Source of the DNA: Channa striata
Taxonomy: Eukaryota; Chordata; Actinopteri; Anabantiformes; Channidae
DNA length: 64,000 bases
Assembly: GCA_033026295.1 (NCBI GenBank)
Contig: CM065176.1
Location: 4,783,705 to 4,847,704, forward strand
Direction of reading: 5' to 3'
In this document: positions 56,829 to 63,600 of the stretch, in pieces
How positions within the stretch are numbered: position 1 is the first letter of the stretch
How the letters are laid out: each line of letters begins with the position of its first letter
Position numbers and translations under genes: made by a program
The notes under the pieces: model-generated
Database searches by the model: none
What the model was told of the DNA's origin: nothing
Seen by the model: only the letters and a program-made list of their open reading frames with translations

Positions 56829-56876
<48 letters not shown>

Positions 56877-59800
56877 GACCATGAAACACAGGTCATACAC
56901 AGTAGATTAGAGTTGGTCCACATGGATAAAATCGACTGTCATGATACATACAGCGAAAGTGACTGTGTATTATTATTATTATTATTACTATTAGCTTGTT
57001 CCTGAGGTTTGGAAGGCATCAGCATGTTATAGTTCAAAATGAAGAAATGTGGTGTGTGTTGGAATTATTTGACAAATTAAAAATTGTTTTTATCAAATCT
57101 TCTTGAGTCTGACTTGTGAGGGGCTGGGGATATCAGTCTGTGTGTAGGTCTGCAGGATGTGTTTTTTTATAACTGCTCTCCGCTAAAACAGGCTGCTGTC
57201 TGAAGGGTCAGGGATGTACCACATTTGTCCAGTTTCCACGATTTCAAAATGCCCCCCCCCTTATAACTAAATTCACATAACTAACTTAATCTTTATTCTT
57301 AAAACCAAGTTGTGAGGTCTGGCCAAAGCGTCCTCGTCATGTCCAAAATGTTCTCACAATGGTGCTTATAAATTCCAATATGTCCAAAAATGACATAAAA
57401 ACATGTGCAGTTTGCTCAGGCACACCTCACAGCTGTGTCCTGTCACGCACTCTTCCCCGTCTACGTTACTTTTCAATTTCTCTGTGTACACAGACAGTTT
57501 TGAGGAGCTGATGCAACAGCCTGTCCTCTTGGGGTACTATCCAGTTGATGGCTTCCAAAAATATCTGATCCCCCTAAAGGCACAGTTCACTCAAAGTAAG
57601 TGTGCGGATGTTTTCCAAAGGAACCGGATTTTATGCAGAGTCCAGCATAATGAAGGGTACGCATTAATGCTCTGATTTGCTATGTAAATGTGGAAATGGC
57701 AATTTCATTGTATTGCACATTTATCAGCTGCCTTTTCACAGAGGAATATCTGTGTGTGTGTGTGTGTGTGTGTGAGAGTCAGAGTGTGTCATTTTGCATT
57801 CCTATTGCCTCAGCCTGACATTAACCTCACAGTATGTTGTAATAACCCCTGACAAATAACAGGGGCTGCAGCAGGTAATAATGATGATCACAGTAAATCC
57901 ACACTTTTCATGCACTTATGAGCTTTGCGCTTTGAGCGTACAGTTTTGCATGCGGTAGCATTTATTTTTGTTTCGTACAGATCTCATTGTTTGGCATCAG
58001 CATTCGGGCTCGGTCCAAGATAAGAGTGGGGAAACATATGGAAAGTGGTGGAAATATTGCTGTTGCATCAGAACTGCAGTGAAGGACACACACAGAGGCT
58101 CCGTCTGAAATCAACGCTACCTTCTGTCGAATCTCCTCTTCCATCTTGATGGGGGAGCCAAGCTCAGCAACCTGACGGACTCCCTCACTGGCATAGCCCC
58201 CATACTCCCACAGCACGTAGCCTTTGGAGTGGGATGCACCAATCAGAGCCGACCAGTGGTTGGCTCGTCCTAGAACAAAGAAGAAGGAGGAAAATGAAAT
58301 CTGGGTAGGAGCGGCTTCAATTCAAATCATAAAGATGTATGTTTAATGAGAAGCCACGTTTGCGTCTGTGTGGCCAGCCCCTATCACGGGTCATCTGCCG
58401 TGCTATTGCAAGCAGGGTGCAATTTACTTTAACATAAAGTTGCTGCTTCTAGCCAAGAAATAGTCCAGCACATGACCCTGTGTGACCCTTTCGACATTTT
58501 GTTCAAAAAAAAAAAAAGGTTGTCTACTATAACTGGCTGTAGCTTTAAATGTATTTTTTGCAAACTGAGAGAGGTATTGATCTAACTCTGCACAACAAAA
58601 TGACATAAGGGCTCTTCCCCAAATGTCAAAGTTTATTTAAGCAGCAATACTAGTTTTGTTCCAGTGCTGGGATTCGTTGGCAAACTCAAGATTAAATTTG
58701 AAACCACAGTTGAAATGTGCATCCATAGTTTGTACATCCTGTTAGTTTTCCAGGTTTCAGCGCACCTTTGCAGTTGACTTCTGCCTTTTTTGTTCCTCAA
58801 CATTATTGCTAACATTAATTTTTAATGTTTTGTGTCAATTACTATATGAGAGAGACATGAATCGTAAATCTTATAGACTCACCCATCCCTTTACTCTTTA
58901 CTGCCACGTTCTTGGATGTTTGTGAGCTGTCAGTGTGTTCTTTACTGTGTATGTCACCAGCTGATTTTGACATTTGTAGATGGGGTTATGTGTTTATTTT
59001 ATTTATTATTTTTAATTTCTGGTTTAATATTTACCCCGGTAGATCCCACTAAAGTGCTGTAAGCAAGCACTTTTTAAGAGGGACCTGAAAGAAATGTCGG
59101 CTTCAAGTTTCAGACGGTGTCATCCAACATAAAACAAATACTGAAACTTCTGTAGATTCATCATAGAGGACAAGGGTCAATATGGGCACACAGCCAATAC
59201 ACAGCAAGTGTGATACAGCGTGCAGAGGTGGTAGAAGTGCACAAACTCAAGACTCAGGTAAAGGTGCGAGTATGGGCCTAAATATTACTACCAGTATCAC
59301 TTAAATATTATAATTAGCAAATTATAATAATAAGCAAATGATCGACATTTTACCTAAAGTACAAAAGTAAAAGTGTATTTAACAATACAGATTATTGTAA
59401 TTACAGTGATTTTGGCCAAACATGTACGGTAATTAATATGATTTAAAGGTCAAAGGTGATTGTAATAATGTCGTATTAATGCTGTGGCTTATACAAACTG
59501 AGTGTGCAGGACTGAACTCACTGGGATAGTCTTTGGGATGCACTTTTTCCGACCAGTTGCCATAGAAGGTGAGTCTGTACTTGGCTGTTCCACAGGCGCA
59601 GCACTCCATGGCAGGAGCTCCTGTAGCTTCACCGATCACACGCTCTACCGGGACACAGGATGGGATCATTACGACACACACGCACGTGCACACGCCCAAA
59701 GACTGAAGGTTAGACAACACGCACCAGTCAAACACACAGTTCAGACTTTATCAGACAAACACTGAACAGATGGTGTGTGAGCTTTGACACAAATTCACAC

Positions 59801-60698
59801 CTGCCTCAATTATCAATTGAAGCAGGTAATTGAATGTCTACAATTTCAAACCAGGGAGAATGTCACTAAATTACATTCCTGGTGTAAACTGGTAATTCAA
59901 TGACACTTTAGCCTTGACACCGACTCATAAATATTCAAATGTTGCCCTGAACCATTGTTTTGCAAAAATAGGTCAAGGGGACTACTTGAATATTTATGAT
60001 TCACCACATTATTCAAAGAAATCCTCATTTGACATCCAAGTTATAGCAGGATGAGTCAAACACTGAAGGCACCTAACTTATGTCAGCAAATTGAAACAGG
60101 GTCGCTTGATTGGCTTGCATAATCGCCTGGAAAATTAGATTTTGGTGAGGAGATGGATGATTTTATGAAAGTAAAATTCCCCTGAGATAAAGTTTGAGAA
60201 ACCATTTGTGCGGACTCTGGTTTTTATTGTACAATAATCATGTGCATCAGAGCTAAGAGCATCCTCTCGCCTTACTGTCTCAGGGTTTGGCGTGTACCTG
60301 AGAGGCATCAGCTTTCCAAAACTTGCGTCGCATTTTTCTCAGTGAAAAAATTCCACAGGTAACATAAAAGCTGTGCTGCTAATCTGTGGTGGAATGCAAA
60401 AGAATTATTTAAATTCCACGCAGACTCCCATGAGATCCCTAAATCTCTATTTCCTGCTTTTGCTATTGGCCTCAAATCCTATTTTAACATGGTATGAAAG
60501 ACTGGGAGCTGTTCTGCTCCAGAATGAGAAAAAAATGACAGCTCGAACAAGAGATAATGGCACCAGGGATGAAACGATGAGCAGACAATGAGAGAGAGAG
60601 GAGCTGATGGGCAGCTGTCATTACCTTTCTCGCAGAGCCGGATGGTGAGAGAACCTTCATCCTGGAAATAAATGACTCTCTTCTGGACAATGCTGGCC
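9342..60698 (-). CDS. spon1: spon1 (F-spondin), 3' thirteen coding exons of a 5'-open gene
   Basis: F-spondin is a secreted extracellular-matrix glycoprotein, described in floor plate and other embryonic tissues, that guides axons and binds ApoE receptors and APP (known of the family). Thirteen exons on the minus strand join in frame: 60625-60698, 59522-59644, 58121-58269, 28013-28077, 25508-25709, 22285-22425, 22038-22113, 18922-19104, 12503-12673, 11428-11595, 11143-11301, 9565-9810 and 9342-9493. They give about 635 residues ending in a TAG stop. Domain order is end of the Reeler-spondin junction, spondin domain, acidic linker, then six TSRs. Every intron has GT-AG ends and the codon phases agree across all junctions. 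Similarity to vertebrate F-spondin is near-continuous, as recalled from memory. The signal peptide and Reeler domain (about 160 residues) are not found up to 64000, so the gene is truncated by the window edge. No frameshift or internal stop was seen, so it looks functional. Paralogue (spon1a or spon1b) is not resolved. Confidence 0.96.
9494..9564 (-). other. spon1: 71-nt spon1 intron between TSR5 and TSR6
   Basis: This is a minimal-length intron. It has a good branch-point candidate (ctaac, about 35 nt before the acceptor) and a strong acceptor, but a weak donor (gttgtt). If retained, translation stops within four codons, giving a protein without TSR6. Confidence 0.7.
9565..9810 (-). CDS. spon1: spon1 exon: thrombospondin type-1 repeat 5 plus basic linker
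   Basis: The exon encodes TSR5: VDCMVSEWSEWSECNKSCGK, then IRTRMIKLEPQFGGSACPET and KKCKIRKC. A basic, Gly-rich linker follows (RTKRRERGGNGGERRPQDDQ, then QSLCSSL) and leads to TSR6. TSR5 and TSR6 of F-spondin are the matrix-binding repeats and the region is processed by plasmin (known of the family). The upper boundary ctccctccag|CC is secure. The lower boundary is the least certain in the gene: TTAG|gttgtt keeps frame and gives the Gly expected before TSR6, while AAA|gtttgt at 9583 also keeps frame. Neither is a strong donor. Confidence 0.88.
9811..11142 (-). other. spon1: spon1 intron between TSR4 and TSR5
   Basis: About 1.3 kb of non-coding sequence. No exon, RNA gene or recognisable repeat family was seen. 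AT-rich, with a cluster of short tctgct/tctgcc repeats near 10730-10790. Confidence 0.8.
11143..11301 (-). CDS. spon1: spon1 exon: thrombospondin type-1 repeat 4
   Basis: This 159-bp phase 1-1 exon encodes TSR4: TIPCMLSPWSDWSECSVTCG, then RGIRTRQRMLKS, CTEELEQTEKCMLPEC. The Cys pattern is complete. The segment between LKS and the fourth Cys is about two residues shorter than in the human protein as I recall it. Acceptor ttcgtgcag; donor TGCC|gtaagt. A decayed partial copy of the acceptor end of this exon lies at 13041-13140. Confidence 0.95.
11428..11595 (-). CDS. spon1: spon1 exon: thrombospondin type-1 repeat 3
   Basis: This 168-bp phase 1-1 exon encodes TSR3: ASSCVVTEWGEWDPCSVTCG, then LGMKRRERMVKM, DGSMC and VEKCMMPEC. 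The six-Cys pattern of a TSR is complete, and CSVTCG is an O-fucose consensus. The acceptor follows gcttcccacag and the donor is TGTC|gtgagt. Only 126 bp of intron separate it from TSR4. Confidence 0.95.
11596..12502 (-). other. spon1: spon1 intron between TSR2 and TSR3
   Basis: About 0.9 kb. The part at roughly 11890-12220 reads like the end of an interspersed element (tggaccttggacctgattctg-like phrasing on the plus strand and repeated ggttttgg near its end). I cannot assign it to a family. No coding potential was recognised. Confidence 0.7.
12503..12673 (-). CDS. spon1: spon1 exon: thrombospondin type-1 repeat 2
   Basis: This 171-bp phase 1-1 exon encodes TSR2, from PSTCMMSEWISWSACSVSCG through GMRSRERYVKQYPEDGSLC to EETEKCVVNDEC. 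The CSVSCG motif is an O-fucosylation consensus and WISW a C-mannosylation site (known for TSRs). Acceptor gtggacag; donor TGCT|gtgagt. The repeat text is close to mammalian TSR2, including YVKQ and PEDGS. Confidence 0.95.
13041..13140 (-). pseudogene. decayed copy of the TSR4 exon acceptor region
   Basis: This segment aligns along its length with 11288-11395, which holds the first 14 bases of the TSR4 exon and the adjoining intron. Shared phrases are GCATGGAATGGTGTC and ATAACCCCAGTCATGCTCAA. In the copy the splice acceptor CAG is changed to TGG, and only about 15 bases of exon remain, so it cannot be spliced as a TSR exon. Confidence 0.8.
14424..15125. repeat. interspersed teleost repeat
   Basis: Phrases such as GAGGAAAAACTCCC, GGAAGAAACCTCCAGCAGAA, CCAGGCTCAGG and CTGGGAGCTGGTTCCACAGG are widely dispersed in teleost genomes (from memory). 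The left end, read on the minus strand, matches the tail at 27228-27366. I cannot name the family with confidence. Frames running through it (14554-14842) should not be called genes. Confidence 0.7.
16631..16659. repeat. (GT)n microsatellite
   Basis: Fourteen to fifteen uninterrupted GT units in the TSR1-TSR2 intron. Confidence 0.95.
17308..17358 (+). repeat. possible LINE 3' end
   Basis: AATTTCATTGTGCC followed by ATGACAATAAAG resembles the 3' end of a common fish LINE. It is only about 50 bp long, so assignment is weak. Confidence 0.35.
17412..17650. repeat. interspersed teleost repeat
   Basis: The plus strand carries GGCAATTTAGAGTCACC, GACTTTGGACTGTGGGAGGA and AAACTCCACACAGAAAGG in order, a combination found in a very common fish repeat. 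The orientation and family name are not certain. Confidence 0.75.
18922..19104 (-). CDS. spon1: spon1 exon: thrombospondin type-1 repeat 1
   Basis: This 183-bp exon holds all of TSR1: DTPETCIYSGWSPWSACSSA, then TCEKGRRMRQRML, LSVPCP, and FQPCMGPGC. The WSPW motif is a C-mannosylation acceptor of the family. The spacing CSSATC has one extra residue compared with the CxxS/TC O-fucose motif, as in the mammalian protein. The exon runs phase 1 to phase 1, so TSR exons can be added or skipped without shifting frame. The acceptor is ttccttag and the donor GAGG|gtaaat. Confidence 0.95.
19105..22037 (-). other. spon1: 2.9-kb spon1 intron before TSR1
   Basis: It contains a purine-rich plus-strand stretch at 19350-19830 and the longest uninterrupted (AC)n tract of the window at 19973-20026. 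No coding exon or RNA gene was recognised. Confidence 0.8.
19973..20026. repeat. (AC)27 microsatellite
   Basis: Uninterrupted AC run of 54 bp, the longest perfect one in the window. Confidence 0.97.
22038..22113 (-). CDS. spon1: spon1 exon: acidic linker before TSR1
   Basis: This 76-bp exon encodes GEQCNVVPDTIDDIVADIGQ followed by a Glu/Lys-rich tail EEKEE and the first base of a further codon. It starts after gtgtgtag and ends at GAAG|gtaaag. The single Cys and the IDDIVAD stretch match the linker between spondin and TSR1 in vertebrates. The 171-bp intron separating it from the previous exon is one of the shorter ones in the gene. Confidence 0.94.
22285..22425 (-). CDS. spon1: spon1 exon: end of spondin domain
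   Basis: This 141-bp, phase 0-0 exon encodes 47 residues: SPNKPTIPQEKIRPLTSLDH, then PQSPFYDPEGG and VARVVVERIARK. This is the C-terminal extension of the spondin domain that leads to the TSR array. The acceptor is ctttaag, weaker than its neighbours, and the donor is AAG|gtaaaa. Because the exon is a multiple of three, skipping it would keep frame. Confidence 0.95.
24025..24240. repeat. local direct duplication
   Basis: The phrases GCTTTATAGAAAAGCTTGTG, CTTTCCATCATTTTAGTTGA and CTCAATATTTTTGAGCATCA occur in the same order twice, starting at 24025 and 24157. The second copy is more compact. Confidence 0.85.
24586..24715 (+). mobile_element. tRNA-derived SINE
   Basis: The plus-strand head GGCTGTGGCTCAGTTGGCAG resembles an A box. 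The body CTACATGTTGAAGTTTTCTT, then GAGCAAGACACTAAACCC, matches the fish SINE body seen at 8480-8664. It lies in a spon1 intron, antisense to the gene. Confidence 0.75.
25508..25709 (-). CDS. spon1: spon1 exon: spondin domain, part 4
   Basis: This 202-bp exon encodes 67 full codons from RAAPSAEFSVDRTRHMMSFL to GTDSGVTYE. It includes GPSPDWNVGLSGEDLC and the C-terminal spondin motif LIPWDAGTDSG, with Cys at LCTNECGW expected in a disulphide. The acceptor follows a short (CCA) repeat, accaccag, and the donor is GAG|gtagac, phase 0. Conservation with mammals is very high. Confidence 0.96.
25710..28012 (-). other. spon1: 2.3-kb spon1 intron within the spondin region
   Basis: It contains short GT-rich tracts near 26150-26310 and an interspersed repeat tail with a degenerate TTGAA pentanucleotide array at 27228-27366. 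No exon was seen. Confidence 0.8.
27228..27366. repeat. interspersed repeat tail with a degenerate (TTGAA)n array
   Basis: The plus strand reads AAGTGCCTTGAGATGACG, then GGCACTATATAA, then about 70 bp of TTGAA/CTGAA pentanucleotides. The non-simple part matches the reverse complement of 14424-14490, so the two are copies of one family in opposite orientation. Confidence 0.7.
28013..28077 (-). CDS. spon1: spon1 exon: spondin domain, part 3 (short 65-bp exon)
   Basis: This short exon encodes GDEVLTVIKTKAQWPAWQPLN plus two bases of a Leu codon completed by the next exon. The residues VLTVIK, AQWPAWQPLN match vertebrate F-spondin. The acceptor is tttttccacag with a strong pyrimidine tract; the donor CT|gtaagt is consensus. 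It is too short to stand out as an ORF and was found by searching for the expected residues between the flanking exons. Confidence 0.93.
35850..35949 (+). mobile_element. degenerate SINE fragment
   Basis: The plus strand carries GGGCAAGAAACTGACACTGA and AGGAAGGGCATTCGGCATAA, phrases shared with a common fish SINE body and tail. The head is weak or missing. Confidence 0.55.
40185..40235 (+). repeat. L2 / V-SINE-type 3' tail
   Basis: The phrase TGTAAGTCACTTTGGATAAA followed by AGCATCTGACAAATGAC is one or two substitutions from the tail shared by fish L2-type LINEs and V-SINEs. A short TATATA-rich tract follows. Confidence 0.55.
40715..40800 (-). mobile_element. degenerate tRNA-derived SINE fragment
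   Basis: The minus strand reads GTGTCAAAGTGTCCTTGTGC followed by AAGACAATGAACCC, the SINE body phrase. Upstream of it is a B-box-like TTGATCC. The A box is not clear. Confidence 0.55.
43859..43882. repeat. (CA)n microsatellite
   Basis: About twelve CA units preceded by interrupted CA sequence. Confidence 0.9.
45754..45830. repeat. compound C-run and (CA)n/(CACACT)n microsatellite
   Basis: A run of about ten C is followed by CA units, CACACT hexamers and again CA units. Confidence 0.9.
46667..46714. repeat. 18-bp tandem minisatellite, 2.6 units
   Basis: Units ACACCGCTGCTACATTTG and ACACCGCTGATACATTTG are followed by a partial third unit ACTCCGCTGTCA. Confidence 0.85.
50297..50348. repeat. 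(AC)n microsatellite
   Basis: Uninterrupted AC run of about 52 bp in the large intron. Confidence 0.95.
51899..51922. repeat. (GT)n microsatellite
   Basis: About twelve GT units. Confidence 0.9.
53020..53480. promoter_or_regulatory. candidate intronic enhancer with internal repeats
   Basis: A relatively CpG-rich stretch in the large intron. It has several TAAT/ATTA homeodomain cores and a 25-bp motif (CGTTGGCCGGCAGCTCTTGA + CATTT at 53161) repeated with three changes at 53310, and a shorter echo near 53370. The regulatory role is inferred, not shown. Confidence 0.3.
54131..54331 (-). mobile_element. fragment of a second Tc1-like transposon family
   Basis: The plus strand carries GAGACTGCTGCACCTGTTG, CCCACTCCTCGGAATCAAAC and TGCTCCAGCTGTCTCAGTAT. 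I recognise these as the transposase 3' region of a common fish Tc1-like element. The minus-strand frame gives LRQLEQFDSEEW with frame breaks. No inverted repeats were found, so only a fragment remains. Confidence 0.55.
56831..56874. repeat. (AC)22 microsatellite
   Basis: Uninterrupted AC run of 44 bp. Confidence 0.95.
56968..56993. repeat. (TAT)n trinucleotide microsatellite
   Basis: About eight ATT-type units, the last interrupted, 100 bp beyond the (AC)22 tract. Confidence 0.85.
57751..57774. repeat. (TG)12 microsatellite
   Basis: Uninterrupted TG units close to the end of the 30-kb intron. Confidence 0.9.
58121..58269 (-). CDS. spon1: spon1 exon: spondin domain, part 2
   Basis: This 149-bp exon encodes 49 full codons starting RANHWSALIGASHSKGYVLW and continuing through YGGYASEGV, AELGSP and EEEIRQK. 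The text is close to the mammalian protein. The acceptor ttgttctag follows a good pyrimidine tract, and the first two bases complete an Arg codon. The donor is CAGAAG|gtagcg and ends in phase 0. The next exon lies 30 kb away in the direction of transcription. Confidence 0.95.
58270..59521 (-). other. spon1: 1.25-kb spon1 intron
   Basis: AT-rich, with an interspersed fish repeat at about 59222-59390. No exon was seen. Confidence 0.8.
59222..59390. repeat. interspersed teleost repeat, probably a non-autonomous DNA element
   Basis: The run GGTGGTAGAAGTGCACAAAC, CTCAGGTAAAGGTGCGAGTA and CCTAAAGTACAAAAGTAAAA is a decayed form of a very common fish repeat rich in 'AAAAGTA' steps. I believe the family is hAT-like, but that is from memory. 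Confidence 0.5.
59522..59644 (-). CDS. spon1: spon1 exon: spondin domain, part 1 (CCACGTAKYRLTFYG motif)
   Basis: This 123-bp exon (40 full codons plus split codons) contains CCACGTAKYRLTFYGNWSEK, the strongly conserved opening of the spondin domain. It includes a paired Cys-Cys and an N-glycosylation sequon NWS. It enters at ...ccggtag|AG, completing a Glu codon, and leaves at CCCA|gtgagt, a near-consensus donor. The first ten residues (RVIGEATGAP) are the variable linker and differ from mammals, as expected. Confidence 0.95.
59645..60624 (-). other. spon1: 0.98-kb spon1 intron
   Basis: No repeat family, exon or RNA gene was recognised. Confidence 0.8.
60625..60698 (-). CDS. spon1: spon1 exon: Reeler-to-spondin junction (first exon in window)
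   Basis: This 74-bp exon encodes a 24-residue strand beginning ASIVQKRVIYFQDEGSL and ending LCEK, the start of the spondin domain in vertebrate F-spondin. The acceptor is a pyrimidine-poor ...tccccag, and the first base completes a Lys or Arg codon from the preceding exon. The donor is AAAG|gtaatg, leaving phase 1, which matches the next exon. The preceding exon, which should end near a Gly-Thr-Gly-Cys motif of the Reeler domain, is not in the window. Confidence 0.93.
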
Positions 60699-63600
60699 CT
60701 GGGGACACATAAAGAAAAGGAGGAGAAATTAAGAGAGAAAGAAAAGAGCGAGAGTGTGGGATAGTAACAGAGGTGCAAAAAGGGCATTAGACAGATAATA
60801 CTGTAGTGTATTTTTTTTCCTTCCATATCTGATTCATGTAATCCTGGGTGACAGGGGAAGGTAATGGGCTCCCTGAGGTTTCATAATGGACACGAAGTAC
60901 ACACCTTTTCACAGAAACAGCGCCATATTCTCTGAAGCTCATGACACAATCATGCTGCAGCAGCACGAAATGTAACAGAGCAATCATCCCCACAGAATAT
61001 AGACTTGTAGGCAGGGCTACATTCTGACTTATGAGCTAATATTGGCTGAAAATGAATCGCACCCAATGAAAGCGAAATGCATTTTTCTTCTTGAACATAT
61101 AGAGCTGGAAAACCTAGTCTGATGCCACTGCTGTGGAGGTGACACAGAAGTTAAAAAAAAAATATATATATATATATTGTGAGAGAACAATAAGGCCTGG
61201 TGCTCTTGCAACACTTTTACCCTAGATTTCCACTATATACGTTTTACATTAGATTGCAACAGAGCACATTCCCAATAGTTTTACTTTGAAAAGCTGTGTA
61301 AGTTTCCGCCTGCATTTCTCTGCTCGCTGCTGGACAAATTTTCTGCAAAGTACTAGATGATTATTTGAGATGCATTTACGAGAGCCCAGAACATGAATAC
61401 CTTATTCTAATAGGCCTGAATATTCTGCAAAACACACTGAGCTGGTTTATTAGGTACAATAGGTGAAAAATAATCAGGCCAAAGGAAAACATCAAATTAC
61501 TAAATACATTTTTTTAAGAAAAGCTGAAATATCCGTATTCATCGTTATTCATATGTTTGCTGCGATAAATGCAGTAAGAATAAATATGCATGCATACTTT
61601 CTTTATTTAAGGAATGATTACTGTTTCTGTGTAATGTATATGTATTTGAATATGTGTATAATCATATAATCATTTACAGTATAGTTATTTTTTGTCTGTG
61701 AACATCGATCATTTCTAAACGTCACTCAGGCAAGTGACTGACAGGAAACCTTGATGTCCTGAGAAAAACAAAATGTGCATAAAAAGGGATGGAATGGATG
61801 TCTCCATATATCCCCAACAAACCTTGGGACACATAAAAGAAAAATGGGGAAAAAAGTTGTATTAATGTTGTGGCTGATCAGTGTGTCCTGGATTATTTTA
61901 TATTACTACGATGTTTCTAGCGTTTTTTGTATCACAGCAGCAAGGTCTTCAGACTGTCTCTGCCTCATACGTTGGAGACCCATAAAACCAAGTTATGAGC
62001 CAAACAACACTGAGTGTGGAGACAGAGGAGGGACCAGCGACATTAAGTAGGAGTTATCGGTTATATTGCTTCTATAAATCTTACAGACTGAATGGTGCAA
62101 TATACCCTGCAACATGGGTTGACTGCTTGGGCATGAAATTGAAAAACAAAAGTGAAATATACTTTACACACTATTATTGAGCTGTCCTTGATAGTTTTAG
62201 GCAAATTTTCTTCTAGATTCAAGATATTAATCAAGTCAACAAAATGTGGATGTTGGGGAAGATGATTTTACATCCCTTTAAAGCCAGCTTGCAGAAAAAA
62301 AAGGTTGATAACTATAGTCACACTTGTCTTCCTTTAAGACATTTGTTCCTCAAAATATGCTCTGATCAATCAATTATTGGCTGCCGCACCTCGGAGAATG
62401 CAGACTGTACCAGAGACGTGGGGGAGGAAGAAGTTCTCTCAATTTCTCTCTGGTCCTCAAAGGTCATAGAGTGCATCATTTCAATAAAGTTAGAATCACG
62501 AAAAAGTATAAAAAAATTATATACTTTACATTTACTTATAAATTCTGAAACCATTTCTAGTTGAGCTGATGCATGAATTAAAGATACACAAACTTTTCAT
62601 TGACAACATTTGGAGCACAAACTCCACACTAATTATGCAGTATAGTAATACAAAGGGCACGGATGTAGAAAAGGCAGCTACTGAACGAGCAGCTAACAGG
62701 TCAATTCTGGTAAAAGTCACACAGTGACACAAATCTCTGAATGTTTTTTCTACTGCCATAGACCTCGTGTCCATTGTGTTGGTGAATTTGGTGACGGCTG
62801 CTGAAGTAAGACCACAGGACATAAATATTGAATGAAGTTACTGACGCTGTGCCACACGTGTTAGTCCCTCTCTCGCGGTGGAGAGATATTCGTATTGATT
62901 CTGCTGCTGTGACGTGGCCACAGTCTAAGAAAAGCAGCTGCTGTCTACATGTGTGTGAGACTTAGCAACAGTGGGATGGTGAAGGTGGCATAACTGAGAC
63001 AGGGTGAGGTTTGTCTGTCAGGAGGCAATGATGAACTCCAACGAGTCAAAGATTGGAAACGGGTCCATTAACTGCGCTGAAAGCATCAAAGTGTTGCACG
63101 ACAAGACTGAGGAAATGTAAGATGAACAGTCCTGTCCGCTTGGATCCATATAAGAAGGTAAAAAGAGGAATATATTAATAGGAAATGAAATCAACCTTAA
63201 AGTAATGGGTCCATATAGTGTATTGAAATGCACTTAGCATGTGAAGTTAAAACCAGCTTCATATTCACACTCACTGTCCACAGCATCTTCTGCTCTGGTT
63301 CCTTATTAATCGTACTCCCAATGGCTCATGCATTAAAGATATTCCACAGCTTGGCGTCTGTTGACTTCTCGCCTCTGTACCCCGGAGGCTCACAGGGACT
63401 CCCTGCTGAATGTTCAGCTCGCTGTTCGGGCTCATGTGGAAAGCTCCCCAGAGAGCAGCTCCACAACCTACTGTACGTAACTCCTGGTACGACAATTTAC
63501 GCCATAACAAGTGTACCTGACTGTAGGACGTTCCTAAGACGAGCTAATCTGTCCATCAAAGTTTGAGCTTGTGGGGGAAAATATGACGCCACAAAACATA

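Larger units (their letters stand above)
28078..58120 (-). other. spon1: 30-kb spon1 intron splitting the spondin domain
   Basis: This phase-0 intron makes up nearly half the window. It contains microsatellites, SINE and Tc1-like fragments, an L2/V-SINE-like tail and several candidate regulatory stretches (38930-39130, 44240-44600, 53020-53480), listed separately. No ORF in it resembles a known protein; the longest open frames are low-complexity. No RNA gene was recognised. Confidence 0.8.

Noticed and set aside
56831..56874. regular repeat arrays as possible CRISPR
   Set aside because: These are dinucleotide microsatellites without spacers, in a vertebrate genome.
63271..63510. possible Reeler-domain exon of spon1
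   Set aside because: The translation lacks the Reeler motifs and has no fitting splice sites in the phase needed by the exon at 60625.
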